From CAKZNE01 sp002695025 (GTDB lineage Bacteria > Bacteroidota > Bacteroidia > Flavobacteriales > Schleiferiaceae), in the NCBI GenBank assembly GCA_913043285.1, contig CAJWML010000001.1, positions 186,001-250,000 on the forward strand: 64,000 nt of DNA. The letters are read 5' to 3'. The first letter of the stretch is position 1, and every line of letters begins with the position of its first letter. A model generated the notes under the pieces. It made no database searches and was not told the origin of the DNA. It saw nothing but the letters and a program-made list of their open reading frames with translations. This document shows, piece after piece, positions 54,309 through 63,610 of the stretch. A program made the translations under genes and the position numbers.

Positions 54309-55766
54309 ATGAGCACACCTATCGGGATTGATGCCCTTTCATTTCACGTTCCTTCACTTTACCTACCCATAGAAGAATTAGCCCGGGCCAGGGATATAGA
54401 ATACCCCAAACTGAATAAAGGCTTGGGCCTTAGCGAAATGGCGCTTTGCGACATCGATGAAGATGTGGCTACTATAGCTGCAGAGGCAGCCTATAAGCTT
54501 ATCGCAGACTACCAGATAGACCCCCGGAAATTAGGACGCCTGTATATGGGCACCGAAAGCGCGGTAGATTCTGCCAAGCCCACTGCCTCCTACGTTATGT
54601 ATATGCTGGAAAAGAAGCTGGAAGCACAATATGGTCCCCGCTGCTTCAGAAACTGCGATGTAGTAGATATGACCTTTGCCTGCATTGGCGGTGTGGATGC
54701 CCTGCTTAGTTCCTATGATTGGGTGTCTCTGGGCACCGATCGTGTAGCCATGGTTATTGCGGCAGACATGGCCAAGTATGAGTTAAAATCTACCGGGGAA
54801 TATACCCAGGGAGCAGGTGCTGTGGCCATGACCGTAACTGCCAACCCCCGATTGTTTGCCATAGATCCTAAAGTAGGAGTAGCTACTGAAAGTGTGGGTG
54901 ATTTCTTTAAGCCCCGCAGATCCTATAGTAAAACCGATCTTCTGCAAAAGGCGGCTCATCTCCTTGGGCAGTCATTAAGCGATGAAGAAGCCCGGGCACT
55001 ATTACAATCCAGTGGACACCCTTTTTGGAACGATTCTGAAATTACCGTTGATATATTTAAAGAAGAACCTGTTTTTAACGGCCCTTACTCCAATGCCTGC
55101 TATCAACACCGGATTTTTGAAGCACTGGATCACCTAAGGGCACAAAAGGGGCCAATTGACATACTCAAAGAGTGGAACCACCTTATATTCCATTTACCCT
55201 ATGCCTATCAAGGCCGGAGGATGATCACCGAAGCATGGGTTACCTGGACCTTGCACAGTGCCTCCAGGCAGAAATTATTAGATCAGCTAAAGCTCCCTCA
55301 ACCAGAGCAAGGTTCAGAAGATTGGGCACCCTTTGTCAAAGCCTGTTCCAAGACCCAACTTTACCTTGATTTTGTAAATAACACCATTGAAAGAGGTGAA
55401 CGTGCATCCTCCCGCATTGGTAATATGTACACCGCTTCCATATTTATGTCTTTATTAAGCCTGTTGAGAATCCACTTTGAAGAAGATAATTCTATACAGG
55501 GTGATACCGTAGCCTTTTTCGCATACGGCAGTGGATCAAAATCCAAGGTCTTTACAGGCACCATTCAGCCAGGCTGGCATAAGGTAATCCAAAAGCAAAA
55601 TGTATTTAATACCCTGGATCAACGTAAGGCAATAGACTTCAAAACCTACGAAAGCCTGCATAAAAAGGAAATAAACACACCCATCATACATTCCAAACAC
55701 CTTTATCTGGATAGGATTGGAAATAGCGGCACCGAACACGGTTTCCGGTTTTATGTTATTCAATAG
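54309..55766 (+). CDS. Hydroxymethylglutaryl-CoA synthase family protein
   Basis: Condenses acetyl-CoA and acetoacetyl-CoA in the mevalonate route to isoprenoids. The 485-residue protein shows the catalytic triad of the family: Glu83 (GTESAVDSAKP), Cys125 (TFACIGGVDAL) and a His in FHLPYAYQGR. It is longer than many bacterial forms (about 385-390 residues). DUF2480 follows after five bases, so they are co-transcribed. Confidence 0.92.
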   Translation: MSTPIGIDALSFHVPSLYLPIEELARARDIEYPKLNKGLGLSEMALCDIDEDVATIAAEAAYKLIADYQIDPRKLGRLYMGTESAVDSAKPTASYVMYMLEKKLEAQYGPRCFRNCDVVDMTFACIGGVDALLSSYDWVSLGTDRVAMVIAADMAKYELKSTGEYTQGAGAVAMTVTANPRLFAIDPKVGVATESVGDFFKPRRSYSKTDLLQKAAHLLGQSLSDEEARALLQSSGHPFWNDSEITVDIFKEEPVFNGPYSNACYQHRIFEALDHLRAQKGPIDILKEWNHLIFHLPYAYQGRRMITEAWVTWTLHSASRQKLLDQLKLPQPEQGSEDWAPFVKACSKTQLYLDFVNNTIERGERASSRIGNMYTASIFMSLLSLLRIHFEEDNSIQGDTVAFFAYGSGSKSKVFTGTIQPGWHKVIQKQNVFNTLDQRKAIDFKTYESLHKKEINTPIIHSKHLYLDRIGNSGTEHGFRFYVIQ

Positions 55767-55771
55767 AGATT

Positions 55772-56299
55772 ATGGAGAAGGAAGAAGAATATACCCTGGA
55801 AAGCATTCCCAATAAAATAGCCAATAGCGGGCTTATCACTATTGATCTGGAAGATTATTACATCAACGGTGAACGTATGCAGCTGGACATCGCTCCCTGG
55901 CTTTTTGAGGGTATCATCCTCAAGGAGAAAGATTTTCGCCAACACGTGAAGGATCACAATTGGAGCCAGTATCAGGATGCTTATGTTTCGGTACATTGCT
56001 CTGAAGATGCCATTATTCCCCAATGGGCCTATATGCTATTGAGCAGCGCCCTTGCCCCCCACGCCAACAGGGTTATTTACGGAAATGCAGAGGTATTGGA
56101 AACCGTACTCATGGAAGAAGCTTTGCAAAAGGCCGATCTCTCGGAATATCACGATAAACGGATTATTCTGAAAGGTTGTGGCCACTTGCCTATACCACCC
56201 CAGGCATACATGAAAATGGTGAGCCTGCTGCAGCCGCTGGCCAAAAGCATTATGTTCGGAGAAGCCTGCTCTACCGTTCCCATTTACAAGAAAAAATGA
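55772..56299 (+). CDS. DUF2480 family protein
   Basis: A 175-residue cytoplasmic protein of the Bacteroidota-restricted family DUF2480. Conserved segments are LITIDLEDYY, APWLFEGIILKEKDFR, DAYVSVHCSEDAIIPQWAYMLL and GEACSTVPIYKKK. Function unknown. It overlaps the next gene by four bases (ATGA). Confidence 0.92.
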   Translation: MEKEEEYTLESIPNKIANSGLITIDLEDYYINGERMQLDIAPWLFEGIILKEKDFRQHVKDHNWSQYQDAYVSVHCSEDAIIPQWAYMLLSSALAPHANRVIYGNAEVLETVLMEEALQKADLSEYHDKRIILKGCGHLPIPPQAYMKMVSLLQPLAKSIMFGEACSTVPIYKKK

Positions 56300-57090
56300 C
56301 CAATTACCACATTCTTGGCATACATCAAAAGATAGCTCCGCTTCGCGAAAAGCTACTACGTCACCCTTTGTACGAAAGGTTGAATACGCTGGAAGATCTT
56401 CAGCTTTTTATGGAGAATCATGTATTTGCTGTCTGGGATTTTATGGTATTGCTCAAGGCGCTGCAAATACGGCTCACCTCAACTTCTGAGGCCTGGGTAC
56501 CCAGCAAAAGCCCCGTAGCCCGCAGGCTGATCAATGAAATTGTACTGTGTGAGGAAAGTGACCTCGACATCAACAACAAGCCTTCCAGCCACTATGAAAT
56601 GTACCTCGCTGGCATGAAACAATGTGGAGCTGATATTTCCGGCATCGTTCGTTTTGTGAAGCTGCTGGAAAAAGGATACTCCCATAAAAGCATGGTCAAG
56701 TACAATGTAGCAGAAGTATCCAAACCGGTACAGGAGTTTTTAAGGGCTACCCTGGAAATTGTACGGGCCGGAAAAGTGCATGAAATAGCGGCTGCCTTTA
56801 CATTTGGCCGTGAAGATCTGATACCCGACCTCTTTACGGAGATCGTTAAGGACCTGGATCATAAGGCACCGGGAAAGCTCGATGCTTTTATCTACTACCT
56901 ACAACGCCATATTGAGGTGGACGGTGATGAACATGGCCCCATGGCCTACCAGATGATAGCCGACCTATGCGGAAATGATGAAATGTTATGGTTGGAGGCC
57001 CAACAGGCAGCTTATAAAGCTCTCGAGGCACGCCTTCAGTTCTGGGACGCTATTGCTGCTCTGCTTCCGGTTCCTGTGGCCGGTACTTAG
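56296..57090 (+). CDS. DUF3050 family (heme-oxygenase-like fold) protein
   Basis: A 264-residue all-helical protein of DUF3050, related in fold to heme oxygenase/TenA-like proteins. The start at 56296 is set by the ATGA overlap with DUF2480; the longer frame from 56176 lies wholly within that gene. Motifs: FMENHVFAVWDFM, CEESDLD, HYEMYLAGM, AAAFTFGREDLIP, HIEVDGDEHGPMA. The EDG/DEHG residues may bind metal, which is inference. Its 3' end overlaps the convergent lipoprotein gene by 41 bases. Confidence 0.9.
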   Translation: MTNYHILGIHQKIAPLREKLLRHPLYERLNTLEDLQLFMENHVFAVWDFMVLLKALQIRLTSTSEAWVPSKSPVARRLINEIVLCEESDLDINNKPSSHYEMYLAGMKQCGADISGIVRFVKLLEKGYSHKSMVKYNVAEVSKPVQEFLRATLEIVRAGKVHEIAAAFTFGREDLIPDLFTEIVKDLDHKAPGKLDAFIYYLQRHIEVDGDEHGPMAYQMIADLCGNDEMLWLEAQQAAYKALEARLQFWDAIAALLPVPVAGT

Positions 57091-57475
57091 AAGCTACCTC
57101 TTTGGCAAACTCGATAGACTTTTCCGTTTGATCCTTAATATGGATCATCTTTTGTTTCTCCTCTTCCAGGTAGGTCATCTTTTCCTCGTCTGTACCACCC
57201 TGCTCATCCGGTGATTCAAAATTGCGCATCCAGTTCATCATGGCCTCATCAGCCGCTTTCAGGTCACCTATAGCCTCATCCAACATAGCCGAAGAGCTAT
57301 CTGCGGTGCGGTAGGACTCCAGTTCTTTTTTGGTTTGCATGAGTTTACCCCTCAACTCCATGGTATGATCATGTACCTCCAAGACTTCGGCCTTCAGCTC
57401 ATTCAATTCATTGGATTGGTTTTGACAGGAAATTGCAATCAAGCTGATCATTATTCCCCAAAAAGCGCTCTTCAT
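57050..57475 (-). CDS. Small helical lipoprotein
   Basis: A 141-residue lipoprotein with Cys17 as lipidation site (LIAISC), then an almost entirely helical chain with coiled-coil character (LNELKAEVLEVHDHTMELRG). Bacteroidota homologues are often given the uninformative name 'viral A-type inclusion protein'. Function unknown. The promoter box is at 57504-57511. Confidence 0.8.
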   Translation of the reverse strand: MKSAFWGIMISLIAISCQNQSNELNELKAEVLEVHDHTMELRGKLMQTKKELESYRTADSSSAMLDEAIGDLKAADEAMMNWMRNFESPDEQGGTDEEKMTYLEEEKQKMIHIKDQTEKSIEFAKEVASKYRPQEPEAEQQ

Positions 57476-57503
57476 AACGGATGTACTTTTATTAATTACG
57501 CTG

Positions 57504-57511
57504 CAAAAATA
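57504..57511 (-). promoter_or_regulatory. -7 promoter box TATTTTTG
   Basis: Exact match on the minus strand, 28 bases upstream of the helical lipoprotein start. Confidence 0.55.
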
Positions 57512-57559
57512 AGGGCTTTATTAGTTTTTCCTTTAACCTTCAATACAGAACTTTGTAGC

Positions 57560-58234
57560 ATGAAAGTGCAGCGTTCGGACTGGTTGAAAATTAGTGTGGT
57601 ACTCCTGGTGTTTGTGGTTGGCCTCATTAGCAGTTACTACATTATGAAGCCTGAAAGGCGGCTTCCGATATACAATCCTTCTGAACTTGACAAACGCCTC
57701 GTTGACCCTCAGTTGCAGGGCAAAGGGCGAAACCACCGGGTGCTCCCTTTTAAACTGGTGAATCAGTACGGGGACACCATCACCCAGGATGCCCTGAACG
57801 GCAAGATCTATATCGCTGATTTCTTCTTTACCACCTGCCCCGGTATATGTAAGGATATGGCCCGCGAAAAGCGCAGACTACAGGAGGTTTTCAAGGATGA
57901 TCCTGATTTTGTGATCGTATCCCATAGTGTTACCCCGGAAATGGACTCTGTACCCGTCATGCGGGAATACGCAGAAATGCAGGGCGCCATTCAAGGGAAA
58001 TGGCAATTATTAACGGGAGACAAACCCCAGATTTATGAACTGGCCCGTAAATCGTATTTCGCCATTTTTGATGAAGGGGGTAATGGAGATGAGAGTGACT
58101 TTATCCACACCGAAAACTTTGTGCTGGTAGACCCCTCCAAAAGGATACGGGGTTTTTATGATGGCACATCTAAAGAAGATGTGGACCGGTTGATTGAGGA
58201 TATTTACATTCTGAAAAAGGACTTGAAGAAATAA
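57560..58234 (+). CDS. SCO family protein (copper chaperone/thioredoxin-like)
   Basis: A 224-residue membrane-anchored thioredoxin-fold protein of the SCO1/SenC family that helps assemble the copper site of cytochrome oxidase. One transmembrane helix spans about 10-29. Copper-binding residues are Cys93 and Cys97 (TCPGICKDM) and His183 (DFIHTENF). The ATG at 57560 is chosen because the open frame upstream reads through the divergent lipoprotein gene. A variant box GAACTTTG ends four bases before it. Confidence 0.93.
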   Translation: MKVQRSDWLKISVVLLVFVVGLISSYYIMKPERRLPIYNPSELDKRLVDPQLQGKGRNHRVLPFKLVNQYGDTITQDALNGKIYIADFFFTTCPGICKDMAREKRRLQEVFKDDPDFVIVSHSVTPEMDSVPVMREYAEMQGAIQGKWQLLTGDKPQIYELARKSYFAIFDEGGNGDESDFIHTENFVLVDPSKRIRGFYDGTSKEDVDRLIEDIYILKKDLKK

Positions 58235-58263
58235 AAAAGGGCACCAAATAGCACCCTCTTTTT
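58233..58263. terminator. Terminator between convergent SCO and lipoprotein genes
   Basis: AAAAAAGGG ... CCCTCTTTTT inverted repeat with A and T runs on either side, usable in both directions. Confidence 0.65.
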
Positions 58264-58284
58264 ATACATTTTTTCGGTTCTTAT

Positions 58285-58665
58285 TTACGGTTCACAGTCA
58301 TCATCTGCTTCAAAATTACCACCGCTGGACATAGAAACTTTCAGGCATCTTTCAGGATTATCTTCGAGCCAGTCTTTCACACACTTTGCGAACGAATAAC
58401 CCGATCCTTCACACACAATTGCTGATTGAGGGCCCGCGCCACCATCAACAAAGGAAGTTTGCAAAGTACCATGCACCAGGAAAAAGGCAACAGCATCCTC
58501 GTAACCGCCCCAGTTTTCAAGAATTTCCTCTATTTCGGCAATGACAGGATCACTCTTTTTAATAATATCCGATCCTTCGGTAGTACTGGTTTTAGAACAG
58601 CCAGTTAAAAGAAAACCAATACCCAGGCAGGCTATGATGCCTAGTTTAATTTTACTAAAATTCAT
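58285..58665 (-). CDS. Small cysteine-containing lipoprotein
   Basis: A 126-residue lipoprotein with Cys23 (LLTGC) as lipidation site. The mature part has four further cysteines (IVCEGS, FAKCVKD, PERCLKV, DDDCEP) that could form two disulfides in the periplasm. I do not recognise a family. Confidence 0.75.
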   Translation of the reverse strand: MNFSKIKLGIIACLGIGFLLTGCSKTSTTEGSDIIKKSDPVIAEIEEILENWGGYEDAVAFFLVHGTLQTSFVDGGAGPQSAIVCEGSGYSFAKCVKDWLEDNPERCLKVSMSSGGNFEADDDCEP

Positions 58666-58787
58666 ATCAATTGGTTTGGCTTGTACCTACTCTTTACGGT
58701 TTTCGGCTTATCCGCCACCCTTTACCTTCAAATGTATAACTATTTTACAAACACCTATTCCATTATTTCTCCAAAGTTTTTGTGAAA

Positions 58788-58815
58788 TAAAAAAGCCATC
58801 ATAAAGATGGCTTTC
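58788..58815 (-). terminator. Terminator of the outer-membrane barrel gene
   Basis: AAAGCCATC / GATGGCTTT nine-pair stem followed on the minus strand by TTTTTTATTT, 29 bases beyond the stop of the 187-residue protein. Confidence 0.85.
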
Positions 58816-58843
58816 AATTTACACGATACGGAAGGATGATTTA

Positions 58844-59407
58844 TTAATCCCCTACAGTATATAATAAACCTAAATTAAATCCTAGATAAGTAAGATTAGA
58901 GGCACTAAAATTATCTATTGAAGCATCTGCCTCAACTTCAGAAGCTATAAAAGTGTAGTTTACATTAAAATCCAGGAATAACCTATCAGTAAGATCCATA
59001 GCTAAGCCTAACCTTGGTGAAGCACCAAAATAACCAGGATCCTCCAGTTCTCCTGCGGAGAGATTCAACAGAAAAAATCCTGCTCCCAACTCTCCATAAA
59101 ATTCAAGGATGTCAGTGAGGTCTGCATGATAAGCGCCTGTAAGTTGTATAGGGATTACCGCCAGTGAGACATCAGTTTCTTTTAAGGGCATGTTGATAAA
59201 TTGTACCTCTACTCCTAAATCAAACTGTTGATTAAAATAATAGTCAAACGAAAGACCTCCGCCTACACCAAAATCATAACCATCACCGGCATCACCCATT
59301 GGAAGGGCTGTTGCCAGGTTTATACCAAGGTTTGACTGTTGAGCTGAAAGGGTTCCGCAACCGATAAGGCCGGCACCCAGGATCATAGAGAATAGTAACT
59401 TTTTCAT
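58844..59407 (-). CDS. Outer membrane beta-barrel protein
   Basis: A 187-residue OmpW/PorT-like eight-stranded barrel candidate. A signal peptide (to about residue 22, GTLSA) precedes alternating strands such as GGGLSFDYYFNQQFDLGVEVQFI and LFLDFNVNYTFI. The last strand is NLGLLYTV. Function unknown. Confidence 0.85.
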   Translation of the reverse strand: MKKLLFSMILGAGLIGCGTLSAQQSNLGINLATALPMGDAGDGYDFGVGGGLSFDYYFNQQFDLGVEVQFINMPLKETDVSLAVIPIQLTGAYHADLTDILEFYGELGAGFFLLNLSAGELEDPGYFGASPRLGLAMDLTDRLFLDFNVNYTFIASEVEADASIDNFSASNLTYLGFNLGLLYTVGD

Positions 59408-59430
59408 TGTTGGTGTTAAGTTTAATTCGC

Positions 59431-59616
59431 CTACTCATATAGCTTTTCGGCTTCCGCTATTCCCCCAAACTTATAATATCCCTGCTTGTTCAGGCCGGAT
59501 TGCAATAAAATTCTATAAACCTCACTCTTAACCACATACAAATCCTGATTTCCCGGAGATCCTGTACCGGCAAGCGTATAGGTAAGTTCTTCTTTTTCCA
59601 GGTTGCACTCACTCTC
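59431..59616 (-). pseudogene. Coding-like stretch after the helicase gene, no start codon seen
   Basis: The minus strand reads open for about 60 codons in one frame, with protein-like composition (KEELTYTLAGTGSPGNQD, VYRILLQSGLNKQGYYKFGG, AEAEKLYE), ending TAG at 59431-59433. It begins just at the helicase stop in another frame and has no ATG; in-frame TTG and GTG starts would give about 36 residues. It could be a decayed fragment or a short real gene. Confidence 0.3.
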
Positions 59617-62035
59617 CCCACTCCATCTTCATCTTCTGTACCCGGTCCTCCATACTTTCTGAACTTAGCCTTTCCCTTGAAAGGCGGTCCACCATGATAG
59701 GAAAGGAAAATGGCGATGGGCGCTCCAGCGTAATTAGTCTTATCTGTTGCTCATGGATCCGCTCCAGCGCCTTGCGCAAGCGCCCTTCTTCCAGTTGAAA
59801 ATCCAGTACCTCCTCATAAGCCTGCTGCAAAAGCAGGTTATCCGGTTCGTAATCCTGGAAAACATTAAAGATCAATTGGGTGGAAGACTGAAGGTGCTTA
59901 TCCTTTACCGGTTGACCGGGATAGCCGGTAAACACCAGGCCCGCAATACTGGCAATGTCGCGAAAACGCCTGCGGGCCATTTCCACAGCATTCACACTTT
60001 GCATGATATCCTCGCGGAGGTCTTTGAGGGTAAACACATCCGAATCCATTGCCTCCTCAATAGGAATGGGAGATGCGGCCAACAACTCAAAACCATAGTC
60101 GTTCATGGCAATGGAGAAGGTGAGCGGTTTGAAAAGCGAAATACGATAAGCCAGCAAAGTAGCCATTCCCTCGTGTACCAGGCGCCCTTCAAAGGGATAG
60201 AAAAACACATGGTAGCCTTCCTTGCTTTTAAACTTTTCAATCAGGAATTCGCTATCATTGGGTATTAGTGAGCGTTCCTTTTGCAATTCAAATAGAGGCT
60301 CTATAAGACGTAACTCAGGATCCTGACGGTCCTTCACAAACACCTCATTCATCTTTCTGCGAAGCATGGCTCCCATTTTGGCCGACAAAGGCATACGCCC
60401 GCCCTGCCAGCTAGGCACTTTTCCACTTTTGGAATGGGAGAGCCGCACCTGGGCATCCATACCTTTAATGCGTATCAACTCCAGGTTACGACCGGCAAAC
60501 CAGAACACATCTCCGGGCTTTAGTTTGGTAATGAACCACTCCTCAATGGTGCCTAAAAATCCCCCGGACTGGAACTTCACCCGCATCATGGCATCGCTTA
60601 CAATAGTGCCCATGCTCATACGGTGACGCTGTGCCGTTCTTCTGCCCGTTACTTTATAGATCCCTTCTTCTTTTACTACTTTATGAAATTCATCGTACCC
60701 GGAAAGTGACTTACCTCCTGTAGTAATAAAATCCAGGCACCACTGCCACTCGTCATCCGAAACGGAGGAGAAGGAAAAGGTTTGCCGCACTTCCTCCAAC
60801 AGTTGACGCGCTTCAAAACCTTCCGAAACCGCCAGGGTGATCATATACTGGATCAGCACATCAAAGGAGCGGATATACGGAATGCGGTCCTCCACCAGGT
60901 TTTCCCGGATAGCCTGGCGCAAAGCTGAAGCTTCCACCAGCTCCAGGGTATGGGTGGGCACAAAATAGATTCGGCTTACCGCGCCCGGCTGATGTCCGCT
61001 GCGCCCGGCCCTTTGCATAAAGCGCGCAACTCCTTTAGGGCTTCCCACCTGTATAACGGCCTCTACCGGGCGAAAATCCACGCCCAGGTCCAGGCTGGAG
61101 GTACACACCACCGCCTTTAACTGGCTGGTGTATAAAGCATCTTCCACCCAAAAACGCAGATCGCGACTGATGGAACCATGATGCATGGCAATGATGCCCG
61201 CCAGGTCCGGGGCTACATCCAGCAAACGCTGGTACCATATCTCCGCCTGGGAACGGGTATTGGTAAATACCAGGGTACTCTCGCTTTCCTGGATTACCGG
61301 AATTACTTTCTGAAGCATGCGAATGCCCAAATGCCCCGCCCAGGGAAGCGTTTCCACTTCATCCGGAAGGATGGAGACCACCTCTATGGTTTTATGGATA
61401 TCGGCACGTATTACTTTCACCTTCTCCCCTGCGGCATGGCTGCCTAATAAAACCTGAAGGGCTTCGTCCATATTCCCGATGGTTGCGGAAATACCCCAGA
61501 TCCTCAGGTCTTGCTGCAAAGTTTTCAACCGTGAAAGAGCCAGCTCCACCTGCACCGCTCTTTTAGACCCCATCAACTCGTGCCATTCATCTGCAACTAT
61601 GGCCTGCAGGTGCCGAAATATTTTAGGGTAGCCTTTGGTAGCCAGCAGTAAATGCAGGCTTTCCGGAGTGGTTATGAGCAGGTCCGGCATCTGTTTTTTC
61701 TGGCGATTCCGTTCTGCGGTGGTCGTGTCACCCGTACGAACCCCCACGGTCCAGTTCAGGTCCATGCCTTCTATAGCCCGTTCTGCCGCCTGTAGAATTT
61801 CCTTGGAAAGTGCCCGGATAGGCGTAATCCATATAGCCTTAACGCCTGTATGTTTTGCTGATCTTTTGGCGGAAAGCAAAAGCGGTAGCAAAAGCGAATA
61901 GGTTTTTCCGCTTCCGGTGGGTGCATTCACTATACCCGAAAAGCCCTGTCCATAGGCATACCAGGCCTCCTGCTGGAAGGGAAACACCTGCCAGCCTCTT
62001 GAAGCAAACCACTTTTCTGCTTTTGAAAAACTCAT
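59609..62035 (-). CDS. Ligase-associated DNA damage response DEXH box helicase (Lhr-like)
   Basis: An 808-residue superfamily 2 helicase. Walker A is at 39-46 (APTGSGKT), motif II is ADEWHE, motif III SATIG, motif VI MQRAGRSGHQPG, followed by the Lhr-type winged-helix and core C-terminal domain. It matches the Lhr form found in operons with a DNA ligase and the PdeM nuclease, but neither partner is adjacent here. Confidence 0.93.
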   Translation of the reverse strand: MSFSKAEKWFASRGWQVFPFQQEAWYAYGQGFSGIVNAPTGSGKTYSLLLPLLLSAKRSAKHTGVKAIWITPIRALSKEILQAAERAIEGMDLNWTVGVRTGDTTTAERNRQKKQMPDLLITTPESLHLLLATKGYPKIFRHLQAIVADEWHELMGSKRAVQVELALSRLKTLQQDLRIWGISATIGNMDEALQVLLGSHAAGEKVKVIRADIHKTIEVVSILPDEVETLPWAGHLGIRMLQKVIPVIQESESTLVFTNTRSQAEIWYQRLLDVAPDLAGIIAMHHGSISRDLRFWVEDALYTSQLKAVVCTSSLDLGVDFRPVEAVIQVGSPKGVARFMQRAGRSGHQPGAVSRIYFVPTHTLELVEASALRQAIRENLVEDRIPYIRSFDVLIQYMITLAVSEGFEARQLLEEVRQTFSFSSVSDDEWQWCLDFITTGGKSLSGYDEFHKVVKEEGIYKVTGRRTAQRHRMSMGTIVSDAMMRVKFQSGGFLGTIEEWFITKLKPGDVFWFAGRNLELIRIKGMDAQVRLSHSKSGKVPSWQGGRMPLSAKMGAMLRRKMNEVFVKDRQDPELRLIEPLFELQKERSLIPNDSEFLIEKFKSKEGYHVFFYPFEGRLVHEGMATLLAYRISLFKPLTFSIAMNDYGFELLAASPIPIEEAMDSDVFTLKDLREDIMQSVNAVEMARRRFRDIASIAGLVFTGYPGQPVKDKHLQSSTQLIFNVFQDYEPDNLLLQQAYEEVLDFQLEEGRLRKALERIHEQQIRLITLERPSPFSFPIMVDRLSRERLSSESMEDRVQKMKMEWGE

Positions 62036-62062
62036 CAGACGGTTAATATAAGCCTGATCCGT

Positions 62063-62070
62063 TAATTTTG
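62063..62070 (+). promoter_or_regulatory. -7 promoter box TAATTTTG
   Basis: Exact match 29 bases before the cupin gene ATG at 62100. Confidence 0.55.
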
Positions 62071-62099
62071 ATCACACAAACTACCAAATCCTGCGCACC

Positions 62100-62612
62100 A
62101 TGAACCGTACTTCTGAAGATCATTTATACTGGGTTGAAAGACTACAGATGGAGCCGCATCCCGAAGGAGGTTTTTACAAAGAAACCTACCGCTCCGATGA
62201 AACCATTGCTGCAAAAGCTCTGCCCTCCCGTTTCGGGGGCAACCGCTCCTTTGGCACCGCCATCTATTTTATGTTGACGGCCGATAACTTTTCTGCCTTT
62301 CACCGCATCCAATCGGATGAAACCTGGCATTTCTATACTGGCCAAAGCCTTACGGTCTTTATGATCTACCCCTCCGGAGAGTACGAGGAAATACACTTGG
62401 GAAATAACCCGGAAAAAGGCGAGGTTTTTCAGGCCACTGTACCGGCCGGGGTGTGGTTTGCCTCACGTCTTACCCAACCACAGGGCTGGTGCCTGGTGGG
62501 TTGCACCGTAGCCCCCGGTTTTGACTTTGCCGACTTTACCATGGCTGATCGTGATGAACTCAGCCAGGAGTTTCCGCAACACCGCGAAATTATCCGGGCC
62601 CTTACCCGTTAA
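62100..62612 (+). CDS. Cupin domain protein (DUF985/Cupin_5)
   Basis: A 170-residue single-domain cupin. The family start HPEGGFYKETYRS, then SFGTAIYFMLT, FHRIQSDETWHFYTGQSL (metal-binding His/Glu cluster) and GCTVAPGFDFADFTMADRDEL are all present. Substrate is unknown. It overlaps the convergent aldo/keto reductase gene by four bases. Confidence 0.92.
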   Translation: MNRTSEDHLYWVERLQMEPHPEGGFYKETYRSDETIAAKALPSRFGGNRSFGTAIYFMLTADNFSAFHRIQSDETWHFYTGQSLTVFMIYPSGEYEEIHLGNNPEKGEVFQATVPAGVWFASRLTQPQGWCLVGCTVAPGFDFADFTMADRDELSQEFPQHREIIRALTR

Positions 62613-63610
62613 AAACTCGGCAGCCTAGGCTTATTATCCAAAATAGATTCTATCTTTTCCATTACTTCCTCCGTTAGTTTATCGGTTACGGAGGCCGCTT
62701 TAAGGTTTTCTTCAAGTTGCGATACTTTGGAGGCGCCCAGTATCACCGTACTCACATTCTCATTTTTAAGGCACCAGGCCAGGGCCAGCAGCGGCATAGA
62801 AGTATCCAGGTCCTTAGCCAGCTGGGTTAACTGGCGCACCTTACCAATCTTTTCTTCCACTACATTGCGGTCCTTCAGCCAGTTGAGCTCCTCCAGGTTC
62901 AGGCGGGTGTCATCCGGCATACCATCATTGTACTTACCGGTAAGGATACCGCTGGCCAGTGGCGACCATATAGTGGTTCCCAAACCAACCGTTTTAAAGA
63001 TTTGCAGGAATTCATTCTCCACCTTTTCGCGGTGCAGCATATTGTACTGCGGCTGCTCCAGGGTAGGACCTATCAGGTGATTTTCGCGCGCCACCATGTG
63101 TGCTTCCATGATCTCCTGGGCGCTCCACTCACTGGTGCCCCAGTAGAATATCTTTCCCTGTTCAATGAGCGTGTTCATCGTACGCACGGTTTCTTCCATA
63201 GGTGTGGATTTATCCGGACGGTGGCAAAGGAAAAGATCCAGGTATTCCACCTGTAAGCGCTTCAGCGCCTGGTGGCAGGCCTCGGTAAGGTGCTTGCGGT
63301 TGTTTCCGGTTTGCGTGGGTTTGGAACTTTCCAGTCCGCGGATACCAAAAAAAGCTTTGGAGGAAAGGATGTACGAATCACGGCTCCACCCAAACTCCTT
63401 CAGGATCTTTCCCATCACCTCTTCACTGCGCCCTTCGGCATAGATCTCGGCATTGTCAAAAAAATTAATGCCGGCATCATAAGCGGTTTTCATCAGCTCT
63501 TTGGAGGTGCCTTGGTCGATCTGGTTACCAAAGGTGATCCACGAACCGAAGCTCAGTTCACTCACTTTCAGGCCCGACTTTCCCAGGTTTCTATATTTCA
63601 TGCTGTTCAT
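62609..63610 (-). CDS. Aldo/keto reductase, Kv-beta-like group
   Basis: A 333-residue NADPH-dependent reductase. The catalytic tetrad is Asp52, Tyr57, Lys85 and His130 (FFDNAEIYAEG, SSKAFFG, FLCHRPD). The sequence is closest to the voltage-gated potassium channel beta subunit/YghZ group, which reduces aldehydes such as methylglyoxal. Start at 63610 or the ATG three codons later. Confidence 0.92.
   Translation of the reverse strand: MNSMKYRNLGKSGLKVSELSFGSWITFGNQIDQGTSKELMKTAYDAGINFFDNAEIYAEGRSEEVMGKILKEFGWSRDSYILSSKAFFGIRGLESSKPTQTGNNRKHLTEACHQALKRLQVEYLDLFLCHRPDKSTPMEETVRTMNTLIEQGKIFYWGTSEWSAQEIMEAHMVARENHLIGPTLEQPQYNMLHREKVENEFLQIFKTVGLGTTIWSPLASGILTGKYNDGMPDDTRLNLEELNWLKDRNVVEEKIGKVRQLTQLAKDLDTSMPLLALAWCLKNENVSTVILGASKVSQLEENLKAASVTDKLTEEVMEKIESILDNKPRLPSF

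Noticed and set aside
56176..56295. Extended N-terminus of the DUF3050 protein
   Set aside because: It lies wholly inside DUF2480, and the ATGA overlap gives a natural start.
57335..57559. Extended N-terminus of the SCO protein
   Set aside because: It runs antisense through the lipoprotein gene; the membrane anchor begins properly at 57560.
58733..58786. 17-codon open frame just before a terminator
   Set aside because: Too short to support, with no promoter box or conserved feature; the terminator belongs to the opposite strand.
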